From Bacilli bacterium (GTDB taxonomy: Bacteria; Bacillota_I; Bacilli_A; RF39; UBA660): DNA of 10,282 bases. The notes under the pieces were generated by a model. It searched no databases. It was not told the DNA's origin and worked only from the letters and a program-made list of their open reading frames with translations. The stretch spans positions 1 through 10,282 of the forward strand of contig CAAETG010000144.1 in assembly GCA_900758895.1 (NCBI GenBank), written 5' to 3'. Position 1 is the first letter of the stretch, and every line of letters begins with the position of its first letter. A program made the position numbers and the translations under genes. Of this stretch, positions 1-7,113 are shown one piece after another.

Positions 1-33
1 AGGGCTATGAGTCAAAATTTGACTCATAACCCT
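1..33. repeat. Near-perfect 33-base palindrome at the window edge
   Basis: Two 16-base arms, AGGGCTATGAGTCAAA and TTTGACTCATAACCCT, flank a single central A. Fifteen of sixteen positions pair; the sixteenth is C-A on the plus strand but becomes a G-U wobble in RNA read from the minus strand, so the fold is better for leftward transcripts. It begins 18 bases beyond the stop codon of the small ORF at 52-183, where a terminator would sit. Any T-tract for leftward termination would lie outside the window, and no T-run follows directly on the plus side. It could be a terminator, a protein-binding palindrome, or one copy of an interspersed repeat. Confidence 0.75.
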
Positions 34-51
34 CATAACTATTGATTAATC

Positions 52-183
52 TTATATCAGTTTTTTGTGTTTACACAAAACTTGAAACAGTCTCTTAAAA
101 TTAGAAAAATCATATTCGGCATAATCTCCATCATCAAATCTATTTTTTAACATATCTAAATTGCAAAATATAATTTTTTCCAT
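52..183 (-). CDS. Small hypothetical protein, 43 aa, with strong RBS
   Basis: I translated this by hand from ATG at 181-183 to TAA at 52-54. The product begins MEKIIFCNLDMLKNRFDDGD and ends LCKHKKLI. It is mixed acidic and aromatic in the middle (DDGDYAEYDF) with a lysine-rich tail, and has no signal peptide or membrane segment. I do not recognise a family. The main support is a near-consensus ribosome binding site (GGGAGG, 5 bases before ATG), much better than chance in such AT-rich DNA. It lies 165 bases downstream of the HNH nuclease gene on the same strand, beyond a weak terminator-like hairpin, and before the palindrome at 1-33. It may be a genuine small gene, possibly an accessory of the ATPase-HNH operon, or the start of a truncated longer gene. 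Confidence 0.45.
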   Translation of the reverse strand: MEKIIFCNLDMLKNRFDDGDYAEYDFSNFKRLFQVLCKHKKLI

Positions 184-188
184 AATTT

Positions 189-194
189 CCTCCC
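189..194 (-). promoter_or_regulatory. Strong ribosome binding site of the 43-aa ORF
   Basis: Read on the minus strand this is GGGAGG followed by five bases (AAATT) and ATG. It is a near-ideal Shine-Dalgarno for a low-GC Firmicute and is the feature that makes the short ORF credible. Confidence 0.6.
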
Positions 195-294
195 ACCTTA
201 CTATTTATTCATCCCACTAATTTATTAAATCATTCTATAATTTTTTCAACTTATCATTTTTATTAGTTTATCATATTTCTTTATATTCTACTAC

Positions 295-322
295 AAAAAA
301 TCTACATATTTTAATATAGTAG
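295..322 (-). terminator. Weak Rho-independent terminator after the HNH gene
   Basis: On the minus strand the arms CTACTATATT (322-313) and AATATGTAG (310-302) can pair with one bulged base. One A and six T follow (300-295), beginning 27 bases beyond the TAA of the HNH gene. Position and T-run fit an intrinsic terminator, but the stem is almost all A/T with only two G-C pairs and a very tight loop, so readthrough into the small ORF is likely. Confidence 0.4.
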
Positions 323-348
323 TCTTCAAATCACATATATTCCCATAT

Positions 349-1248
349 TTAATTTTTGCTAAATTCCTCCATAATATCTCTATTAAATCTAGATAACTCC
401 CGATCTATATGCTCGTCCGTATATCCAAAAATATATTTCTCCAGTTCTTCTCCATCTATATCAAATTTATCTTCCAAAAATTTCTTATATTGAACATCAT
501 AAGCTTTTGCTTTTATAATAATTTCCTGCGCATTCCTCTTTAAATTATTATATCGATCTTCCAATTCAAAAAGTTCTATCTCATTATTATCTGTCTCTGA
601 TAGATTTGCCTTATCTATCACGATATTAAAATTTTGAGACTTTCCTTGCAGATAATCTATATCCCCTTGATCATCAAATTCAGTTTTAAATCTAATTTTA
701 TTGTTATATGATAAATCATATGGATTTTGAATTTTTTTATCTCTGTCGGATTTTATTTGATTACATACTTTACAAGTAGGTATTAAATTATATAAGCAAA
801 TTGCCATAGCTGTATATTGAGATTTATTATAATAATGATCCAAATCACCTCTAAATTGTAATTTTCCTTCTTTATCATAGACTGTGTTGATATAATTTTG
901 ATTACAATATGGACAGGTTAGAATTCCAAGTACATCTACTATCTTAGCAGCTTGTGATTTTCTAAAATTACCATACCGAGCTAATATAAATTCCTTTGAT
1001 TCATCCTTAATATCATCTTCAGAATCATCAATGTTCTTTTTTATATTTGCTAATTTATTTGTATCTGCCAACAAAAAAGCTTTTATACTATCTTCCGTGA
1101 TATTTAGATCTTCATCTATTATCTTTTTTAATACCCTATCCTGCTCTATTTTTTCCATAAACTTTTTTAAATGCCTTGTCGAAAACCATTTCCAGTATAT
1201 TTCTTCAATCTGATTCTTTTGCTTCTCAGTCATTGGTATTTTATTCAT
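349..1248 (-). CDS. HNH endonuclease, PtuB-like effector of a Septu-type defence pair
   Basis: A 299-residue protein with an HNH nuclease core in a zinc-ribbon frame. CPYC (residues 112-115) and CKVCN (159-163) supply four cysteines for a structural metal. Between them DLDHYYNKS (135-143) carries the catalytic Asp-His (D137, H138), and N163 fits the middle Asn of the HNH motif. Residues 1-100 are charged, helical-looking and unassigned; residues 215-299 are again helical and acidic. Family members usually read Y-P-K-S after the catalytic His; here the Pro is Asn. HNH proteins of this layout are the DNA-cutting partner (PtuB) of an ATPase (PtuA) in Septu and in retron-Ec78-type systems. The start overlaps the ATPase stop by 8 bases (ATGAATAA), so translation is probably coupled. 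Nuclease fold: confident. Defence role: inferred from the pairing. Confidence 0.85.
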   Translation of the reverse strand: MNKIPMTEKQKNQIEEIYWKWFSTRHLKKFMEKIEQDRVLKKIIDEDLNITEDSIKAFLLADTNKLANIKKNIDDSEDDIKDESKEFILARYGNFRKSQAAKIVDVLGILTCPYCNQNYINTVYDKEGKLQFRGDLDHYYNKSQYTAMAICLYNLIPTCKVCNQIKSDRDKKIQNPYDLSYNNKIRFKTEFDDQGDIDYLQGKSQNFNIVIDKANLSETDNNEIELFELEDRYNNLKRNAQEIIIKAKAYDVQYKKFLEDKFDIDGEELEKYIFGYTDEHIDRELSRFNRDIMEEFSKN

Positions 1249-3151
1249 CCAAAATCCTCTTTATTTTTCTTAACTTCTCTTCGTCATCTATATGTAATAT
1301 TTCTTGTGAAATTTTTTGTTTCTCCACATATCGCCTGTCTTTCGCATAATATAATTCTAATAATTTTTTTCTTACTGTTTTTTCACCTATCCTATCGATA
1401 AAACCTTTTATTGAATTTAATTCTTTCTCTTCAATTTCATCATATTTTAATCTCTTTATCACATCTTTTATTTTATCATATGAATATTTCCCAAATGTAT
1501 TCTCAAGCATAAACGTATCCATCAACAGATAATATATATTTGTTGCAAATGTATCCTGCTTCTGTTTTATAATGCTTTTATTATCACTCTCTTCTCTTGT
1601 TATTGCATAAACATTTTCTGGTAATATATCTGTTACAATAAAAGGAGAATGACTTGATAGTACAACTTGTATTGTTCTTTCTTGACACTCATTCAAATTC
1701 CTTAATAAAATATCTATGAAATTTCTAGCTAACTCTGGATGAATTGCTCTGTCGGGTTCATCTATTAACAATACAATATTATCACCCTTTTCAATTTCAT
1801 CAACAGCCAAAGTTGCTTTAGATATAATGTCTAGAAAAACTCTTTGCCCTTCTGACATCTCAGGAACTATAATCCCTAAAACATTATCAATCGTATTTAT
1901 GCTACCTTCATTATCTTTTCCTCTATAAATAAAATCATATACTCTTAACAAATTTGATATTTTTTCTTCTATTGGTTCATTACAATCAATTCTGATTTTT
2001 CTGTTAGTCTTAAAATACTTCTCTGGTAATTCTTTTATAACATTTAACATTTCTGAAATAGCCATCTTTTCATTAGTTTGTACTGTACGTCGTGCCTCTG
2101 TATCAACTTTGTTTAATACATAATTTAATATTTCATCAAAACACTCTTCATCCTCACTCATAGTTTCAATATGCGAAACTAATTTTTTGTATTCCTCTTG
2201 TAAAATGTCAATTCCTCTTGATTCTGGTTCTCGATTCCATATCCATCCAGAAAGTCTATTAAGAAAATAATATTCTATTAACTCAATATAAAATCTGCTA
2301 ATAAATTCTGCTTTAATATTTTCTTCATCTAAATTTAAAGAATCTTTTAATATCTTATCCAACTCGTCTATTTTTTCATTTAAATATTCCTCTGTTTCAT
2401 CGTCTATCTCATTTCTAAACACACTAAGTTCATCTTTGATAATATTTACTATATCAATATTTTTATTTAAACGCCAAAATTCATCTTTATTTTTCATATA
2501 TATTAAATATTTATACAAATACTCATAACAAATTCCATTTATATAATATTTTCTAGCAAATATGTACTCACCATCATCTTCACTTACAAAATTGCTGTTA
2601 ATCCTACTATTATATTTATCTTCTGTAATATAAGCATATCTAGTTTCTGCTCTCTCTCCGTTTTCTTTCATCCATCTTTTAAAAAAGTTATCTTTGTATA
2701 CTAATTTATTATCTTCTAATGAAAAAATTAGACTAACCCATGGTTTATATAATGATTGTCTTACTTCTATTCCATGCATATTTATATTTGTTATTTTCTG
2801 ATCACCTTCAATATAACTTGAATCAGAAAATTCAAAACCATAATAATCATCATATAAATGATACATCAAAAAATAGGATCTTCTATTTTCTTTTCTATGT
2901 GAATTTCTTCTTCTATCATCTAGTTTCATACCTAAAAGATTTAATAATGTAGATTTTCCAGCACCATTTTTTCCATGAAGTAGAGTGATATTTTTTATAT
3001 TATCTCCATAATAACCTTTCATATGATTATCTTTATATTCAATATTCAAGCATCCATTTTTATATTCAATATTATAATTTGAAGAAAAATTAATTTGCTG
3101 ATTTTCAAATACATCATCATATCTTTTTATATATAAATATAATAACTCCAT
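1241..3151 (-). CDS. AAA/ABC-type ATPase, PtuA-like partner of the HNH nuclease
   Basis: A 636-residue soluble ATPase of the SMC/ABC-like AAA group. Visible motifs are Walker A GKNGAGKS (60-67), an ABC-signature-like MSEGQR (432-437), Walker B IVLLIDEPD (459-467, catalytic E465) and H-loop SSHSPF (499-504). About 360 residues separate Walker A from the signature. The stretch is helical and very charged, with a likely coiled coil near 240-280. The tail includes FATNIYYLLMDTFMLENTFGKYS (motif at about 535-557; key residues T546, F547, T552, F553), a pattern I associate with AAA_15/AAA_21-type defence ATPases. I see no C-terminal TOPRIM metal-binding motif, so an OLD-family nuclease is unlikely. 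It is followed with an 8-base overlap by the HNH gene. The start is supported by AGGGAG 5 bases before ATG. Codon use is extremely A/T-biased compared with the upstream nucleotidyltransferase gene, which fits acquisition by transfer. PtuA role: inferred from pairing. Confidence 0.85.
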   Translation of the reverse strand: MELLYLYIKRYDDVFENQQINFSSNYNIEYKNGCLNIEYKDNHMKGYYGDNIKNITLLHGKNGAGKSTLLNLLGMKLDDRRRNSHRKENRRSYFLMYHLYDDYYGFEFSDSSYIEGDQKITNINMHGIEVRQSLYKPWVSLIFSLEDNKLVYKDNFFKRWMKENGERAETRYAYITEDKYNSRINSNFVSEDDGEYIFARKYYINGICYEYLYKYLIYMKNKDEFWRLNKNIDIVNIIKDELSVFRNEIDDETEEYLNEKIDELDKILKDSLNLDEENIKAEFISRFYIELIEYYFLNRLSGWIWNREPESRGIDILQEEYKKLVSHIETMSEDEECFDEILNYVLNKVDTEARRTVQTNEKMAISEMLNVIKELPEKYFKTNRKIRIDCNEPIEEKISNLLRVYDFIYRGKDNEGSINTIDNVLGIIVPEMSEGQRVFLDIISKATLAVDEIEKGDNIVLLIDEPDRAIHPELARNFIDILLRNLNECQERTIQVVLSSHSPFIVTDILPENVYAITREESDNKSIIKQKQDTFATNIYYLLMDTFMLENTFGKYSYDKIKDVIKRLKYDEIEEKELNSIKGFIDRIGEKTVRKKLLELYYAKDRRYVEKQKISQEILHIDDEEKLRKIKRILDE

Positions 3152-3186
3152 ATACTACTCCCTACCATTCCTTGTATCTATAACTA

Positions 3187-3216
3187 AACATAGCCAATAA
3201 AACATGATTCCATCAA
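3187..3216 (-). promoter_or_regulatory. Possible promoter of the ATPase-HNH operon
   Basis: On the minus strand TTGATG (3216-3211) and TATGTT (3192-3187) are separated by 18 bases, each matching the -35 or -10 consensus at four of six positions. The match is modest, but the 97-base gap between the two genes should hold a promoter if the pair is an independent insertion. The -10 side overlaps one arm of the inverted repeat at 3191-3236. Confidence 0.25.
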
Positions 3217-3236
3217 AAACCACATCCTATTGGCTA
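3191..3236. repeat. Inverted repeat TAGCCAATA / TATTGGCTA, 28-base loop
   Basis: Perfect 9-base arms at 3191-3199 and 3228-3236 lie between the nucleotidyltransferase stop and the ATPase start. No T-tract follows on the minus strand, so it is not a classical terminator. The leftward arm overlaps the candidate -10 region of the downstream operon, so an operator or an RNA structure are both possible. Confidence 0.55.
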
Positions 3237-3248
3237 CCACCTATTCAT

Positions 3249-4166
3249 CTACTCCCAAAGCATCTCCGCATAAACCCCATCAGCAATCAACTCTCTAAAA
3301 GCTTCCTGCACAGTCTCTTTATCTTCCTTATATGTAACTCCAAACCAACGATCCTGTGTCTCCAACACCTTCACGTTCGCTCTTTCTTCTTTCAAAAGCT
3401 TGTCCACGATATTCGGTAACAGATATTCGCTCTTTAAATCTCCTTCTTCCACATTCGCAAGGAAATCTTTGAAATCCTCCGCTAAGAAATCTAAAAATTC
3501 TGGATATCCTGCCCACATATTCATGGATACTTTATCTTCTGGACTGATCCATTCCTGTACTTCTTCACTGTCGCATTTGATCTGTCCATCTTCTCCCATT
3601 ACGATTCCTGTTGTCTCATGTACCTGGCTTAATAAACCATTCTCATCGACAACACTGACTCCTCTGGTCACTGTTCCATTGTCGCTTAATGTGTTCTTTA
3701 AAATGAATCCGCCCATTCCCATGGTAAATTCTCTTCCAAGGTCTTCTCCGGATACTAAGAAATCATGTAATTTCACAAATGCTTCTTTTCCATAATAATC
3801 ATCTGCATTGATGATCACAAATGGTTCTTTCACTACATCTTTACAGCATAAGACTGCCTGACCTGTTCCCCATGGTTTTGTTCTTCCTTCTGGTACTTCA
3901 AAACCTTCTGGCAGATCATCAAGCTCCTGAAATACATATTCTACATCGATCTGTTCTTTGATCCTGTTTCCGATGATCTCTTCGAACTCCTTGAAAATAT
4001 CTTTGCGGATAATAAAGACTACTTTGTTAAATCCTGCTTCTTTTGCATCATGAATGGAATAATCCATGATAATTTCTCCATTTGGTCCCATCTGGGCTAA
4101 CTGTTTGATTCCTTCTCCAAATCTAGAACCAATTCCAGCTGCCATGATAATTAATGTTGTATTCAT
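3249..4166 (-). CDS. Sugar-phosphate nucleotidyltransferase-like protein
   Basis: A full-length 305-residue protein of the nucleotidyltransferase (GT-A-like Rossmann) family, which activates a sugar or alcohol phosphate with an NTP. The N-terminal nucleotide loop is MAAGIGSRFG (8-17), followed by IKQLAQMGPNGEIIMDYSI (20-38). PWGTGQAV (98-105) fits the base-binding region and NADDYYG (120-126) the metal-binding aspartates. The substrate cannot be read from the sequence. The start is supported by GGGGAGAG about 7 bases before ATG. Base composition differs clearly: a sample at 3541-3600 has 27 G or C in 60, while 2461-2520 in the ATPase has 8 and 9841-9900 in the polysaccharide cluster has 11. 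I read it as a resident gene between two acquired blocks. It lies 151 bases from the polysaccharide cluster, so it could supply an activated precursor, but that is inference. A decayed fragment of a close relative lies at 8693-8750. Confidence 0.85.
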   Translation of the reverse strand: MNTTLIIMAAGIGSRFGEGIKQLAQMGPNGEIIMDYSIHDAKEAGFNKVVFIIRKDIFKEFEEIIGNRIKEQIDVEYVFQELDDLPEGFEVPEGRTKPWGTGQAVLCCKDVVKEPFVIINADDYYGKEAFVKLHDFLVSGEDLGREFTMGMGGFILKNTLSDNGTVTRGVSVVDENGLLSQVHETTGIVMGEDGQIKCDSEEVQEWISPEDKVSMNMWAGYPEFLDFLAEDFKDFLANVEEGDLKSEYLLPNIVDKLLKEERANVKVLETQDRWFGVTYKEDKETVQEAFRELIADGVYAEMLWE

Positions 4167-4317
4167 TCGTATTCTCTCCCCTTCATAATATAGAAGTTCT
4201 CTTTTTACAAAAAAGGAAACTTAATTTTTCAAATTTTTTCGTATTTTTCATTCAATACAATAATTTACTTTATAGACTGATTTCTTAATGTCCCAGGGCA
4301 CTTAAGTTTACACATAA
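4167..4317. other. Intergenic gap between the polysaccharide cluster and the nucleotidyltransferase
   Basis: These 151 bases contain the nucleotidyltransferase ribosome binding site (near 4174-4182). A TATATT at 4187-4192 on the minus strand could be a -10 box but has no acceptable -35 partner. The palindrome-like tcccagggca (4291-4300) folds poorly and has no T-tract. I find no clear terminator for the upstream operon. Confidence 0.4.
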
Positions 4318-6144
4318 TTAATCTAAAGGACATACTTCTCTTCCCCAAGAAACTGGTTCTTTGATTACTTTTCCAACACTCGATCCACCAAAAATTGAAT
4401 GCTCTGGAACATTTTTATTAATAGTTGTATAAGCTGTTATTAAACTATCTTTTCCAACCGTCACGCCTTTCTGTACAATAATATTTGATGTTAGCCAAAC
4501 ATGATCTTCTATAGTAACAGGTTCTGGTGGATTGCATGCACTTCCATCTCTATTATATAAAGTATGAAAATCACTGTCATATACAATAACATTCCTTCCA
4601 ATCATTACATCTTCTCCAAAATTAATATTTTTATGTGCAATTATCACACTTCCCCCATTAGCTGAAAAATATCCTGTATTAAATACTGCATCAGGTTTAA
4701 TTTCCACTACTGTATTATAAAACAAATCTGCTCCATTACTACAATTCCATACTGCCCCATCATTCATCCTCAAATATGTTTCTGCTTTTGATCCCTTAAG
4801 TTTATTAATTCCAATTTCTAAATCCTTATCTCCTGAAAGAATTATTTTGGCATTTCCTTGCAAATCTAGAATGGCATTTTTATGAGGTACTATATGAGAA
4901 GAAGAAGTTCTTACAACTTTTTTGCAAAAATAATTATAATAAACATATTTAAACACATCTACATCTGATTTAATTACTAACTTAGCTATGTTTTTGCATT
5001 TTCTCAAAATTTTTCTCAATTGATCTTTAATTTTATCAATAGTTGATTTTTTGATACACTCTCCAACACTATAACTAAATGAATGTTCCTTTAATAAATC
5101 AAAAAACTTGTCTTGTTTTGAAGTTCTAATTGGATTCTTCAATAATGCAGGATTCCCTAGAAGAACATCATCTAACTTATGTTCTTTATATTGAAAAGCA
5201 TTCTTACACAAATCAAAAAGCATATTTCCTTTTTGAGTATTTAAAAGCATAACCGAAATTCCTTTAAATAAATCTGTCTTAGTCGGATTTTTTATTCCCC
5301 AAAAATCTCCAATAGTAATATCTGCATTTACTCTCGGAAGAACCTTGTATTTACATTTATAACAGGATTCTCTTGTATAAAGATCATTAAAAATAAATCC
5401 CTTTACCCACCAATCTTCATTCTTATCTTTTATAGATTCCTCACCATTCTCAAATCGTACTTTTGAAGCCAAACTTTCCCATCCATTTTTTTTATTTTTA
5501 AGATGTACCTCAACTACTTTAGATTGATAAATTGTTTCTAATTCTTCTATGTATGCTTTAAAAGCCTTTGGAGAATTTATACTTCTACAAATAAAATCCA
5601 TACAATACAAATTCTCATTTTCATTCCCTAAAAATGATTTTATAGCCGCTATTTGGCAAGGTGTTCCGCAGAATAAAACTTTTTTCCCTTTTTCTAATTC
5701 TTTTTTAACTTGTTTATATATTCCTGCCGTATCCGATTGAAAATATTTTGAACCTTTAATTTGTAATAATTCTTGTTTATTTTTGGCAATTATATGTTCT
5801 GCTGATTTCCAATCTTCTCTATATCTACTTCCAGCTACAACTCCTCCATTATCTAAAAATTTCTCCGCAATTTCCCAAAAAGCTCCTCCTGATGTACTAG
5901 TTATTCTCACCTCATCATTCTTACTCCAGACAGAATATACTTTAGGTTGTTTATCATTTAATGGAATATTTTTTAGTGATGGACATTTTTTCTCACATAA
6001 CCCACATTCTACACACAATTTTTTATCTACTTTAGGATACCAAAATCCTTGCTCGTCAGTCTCAAACGAAATTGCTTCTTTCCCACATACATCTGCACAC
6101 ATTTTACATCCTGTACATTCGTATTTTTTTAAATTATCTATCAT
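4318..6144 (-). CDS. Fusion: ferredoxin/FrhB-like oxidoreductase plus hexapeptide acyltransferase
   Basis: A 608-residue protein with two enzymes in one uninterrupted frame. Residues 1-60 hold two [4Fe-4S] ferredoxin motifs (C10-C13-C16-C20 and C44-C47-C50-C54). Residues 70-350 match the coenzyme F420 hydrogenase/dehydrogenase beta-subunit (FrhB) family as seen in polysaccharide clusters: STSGGAF (83-89), GSKYFQSD (131-138), FCGTPCQIAA (158-167), CYKCKYK (261-267) and ADITIGDFWGI (274-284). A basic linker spans about 365-410. Residues 425-600 form a left-handed beta-helix acyltransferase with hexapeptide-like turns and the catalytic-type motif DSDFHTLY (523-530, His527). Members of both families usually stand alone at about 350-400 and 180-220 residues. 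FrhB-like proteins often neighbour polysaccharide pyruvyl transferases, as here, but their reaction is not established. The start is supported by AGAGGA just before ATG. It is last in the operon, 49 bases after the aldo/keto reductase gene. The acyltransferase probably O-acetylates a sugar. Confidence 0.85.
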   Translation of the reverse strand: MIDNLKKYECTGCKMCADVCGKEAISFETDEQGFWYPKVDKKLCVECGLCEKKCPSLKNIPLNDKQPKVYSVWSKNDEVRITSTSGGAFWEIAEKFLDNGGVVAGSRYREDWKSAEHIIAKNKQELLQIKGSKYFQSDTAGIYKQVKKELEKGKKVLFCGTPCQIAAIKSFLGNENENLYCMDFICRSINSPKAFKAYIEELETIYQSKVVEVHLKNKKNGWESLASKVRFENGEESIKDKNEDWWVKGFIFNDLYTRESCYKCKYKVLPRVNADITIGDFWGIKNPTKTDLFKGISVMLLNTQKGNMLFDLCKNAFQYKEHKLDDVLLGNPALLKNPIRTSKQDKFFDLLKEHSFSYSVGECIKKSTIDKIKDQLRKILRKCKNIAKLVIKSDVDVFKYVYYNYFCKKVVRTSSSHIVPHKNAILDLQGNAKIILSGDKDLEIGINKLKGSKAETYLRMNDGAVWNCSNGADLFYNTVVEIKPDAVFNTGYFSANGGSVIIAHKNINFGEDVMIGRNVIVYDSDFHTLYNRDGSACNPPEPVTIEDHVWLTSNIIVQKGVTVGKDSLITAYTTINKNVPEHSIFGGSSVGKVIKEPVSWGREVCPLD

Positions 6145-6193
6145 TATTTTATCCTCTATTTTAATCTTTAATTAATTTGTACCCAATAATTTG

Positions 6194-7111
6194 CTATAAT
6201 CTATCCCATTCACAATTATCTGAATCATATCTTGTTCGTGCATTAATATTCATACTATCAATTATTTTCATTTGTTCATCTGATAATTTAAAATCAAAAA
6301 CATTTATATTATCTTTAAAATGATTAAATGTAGATGTATTAAAAATAGGAATAATTCCATTTTGTATATGCCATCTCAACATAATTTGAGAAAGACTTTT
6401 ACCAGTTTCTATACATACTTGTTCCATTCTTCTACTTGCTTTTAATCGAAAATCTAAACGTGCTGTACTAGAATATGCCATAATTTGAATATTATTTTCT
6501 TCACAATACTTTCTAAGTTCAAGTTCAGATAATAAAGGATGTAATTCAACTTCATCCACCATTGGCATAATCTCTGCAATTTTTTTAATTTCTTCTAAAT
6601 GATGAATTTTACAATTACTTACTCCTATTGCCTTAACTAATCCTTCTTTATAAAGTTCTTCTAGTTGTTTCCAATAATCTAAATATTTTCCATCAACTGG
6701 CCAATGCAATAAATATACATCTATATAATCAACTCCCAGTTGCTCCATACTTTGCTTTAAAATATCTCTCGCTGATATATCTTGTAATTGCGCCGCATTA
6801 TTTAATTTCGTGCAAACATAATAACTGTCTCTTTTTTTCCCTTTTAATACATCTTGAAGCATTCTTTCTGATCCTCCATATGCTCTTGAAGTATCGAAAA
6901 AATTGCACCCATATTCTAAAGAATGCACAAAACATTCTTTAATTCCCTTATCTCTTTTAATTTTTCTAGTATCTTTTCTTAAAATAGTTCTAATTATAAA
7001 TTTAATTTTTTGTTTAGTTTTATCAGAAAATGATGACCTATAATCCACAATATCGGTTCCAAAGCATATACTTGGGATTTTATATCCATTCGATAATACT
7101 TTATATTCCAT
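6194..7111 (-). CDS. Aldo/keto reductase family oxidoreductase
   Basis: A 305-residue NAD(P)H-dependent reductase with the TIM-barrel aldo/keto reductase fold. The catalytic tetrad is complete: D73 and Y78 in FFDTSRAYGGSE, K102 in VCTKL and H136 in YLLHWP. GVSNCKIHHLEEI (about 174-186) and the ELHP strand follow as in the family. Between the first strand (FGT, 17-19) and the helix before D73 there are roughly 20 extra residues, rich in Lys and Arg (about 31-56), not usual for the family. It starts 2 bases after the flippase stop, with its AAAGGA ribosome binding site inside the flippase gene, so the two are co-transcribed and probably translationally coupled. In a polysaccharide operon it could reduce a keto-sugar or make a polyol substituent. 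The substrate is unknown, and a general detoxification role cannot be excluded. Confidence 0.88.
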   Translation of the reverse strand: MEYKVLSNGYKIPSICFGTDIVDYRSSFSDKTKQKIKFIIRTILRKDTRKIKRDKGIKECFVHSLEYGCNFFDTSRAYGGSERMLQDVLKGKKRDSYYVCTKLNNAAQLQDISARDILKQSMEQLGVDYIDVYLLHWPVDGKYLDYWKQLEELYKEGLVKAIGVSNCKIHHLEEIKKIAEIMPMVDEVELHPLLSELELRKYCEENNIQIMAYSSTARLDFRLKASRRMEQVCIETGKSLSQIMLRWHIQNGIIPIFNTSTFNHFKDNINVFDFKLSDEQMKIIDSMNINARTRYDSDNCEWDRL

Positions 7112-7113
7112 TT

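Larger units (their letters stand above)
184..348. other. AT-rich intergenic stretch between HNH gene and small ORF
   Basis: These 165 bases hold the terminator-like hairpin at 295-322 and the ribosome binding site at 189-194. I looked for a minus-strand promoter for the small ORF. A TTGAAA lies at 244-249, but no good -10 box follows at 16-18 bases, so I do not call a promoter. Confidence 0.5.

Noticed and set aside
1241..3151. OLD-family (ATPase plus TOPRIM) nuclease or Gabija GajA
   Set aside because: After the H-loop no TOPRIM acidic motif is visible, and the partner is an HNH nuclease rather than a helicase.
3152..3248. Retron non-coding RNA and reverse transcriptase ahead of the ATPase-HNH pair
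   Set aside because: The gap is only 97 bases, there is no reverse transcriptase gene, and the upstream gene is a nucleotidyltransferase, so a retron-type system is not supported.
3400..3795. 131-codon plus-strand open frame
   Set aside because: It lies entirely antisense to the well-supported nucleotidyltransferase gene, has low-complexity Ser/Pro-rich content and shows no family motif.
4289..4306. Hairpin-like tgtcccagggca region after the fusion gene as a terminator
   Set aside because: Arms mismatch next to the CCC/GGG core, the loop would be one base, and no T-run follows on either strand.
5783..6175. 130-codon plus-strand open frame
   Set aside because: It is antisense to the FrhB-like domain, and its His/Ser/Phe-rich sequence is typical of a shadow of coding DNA.
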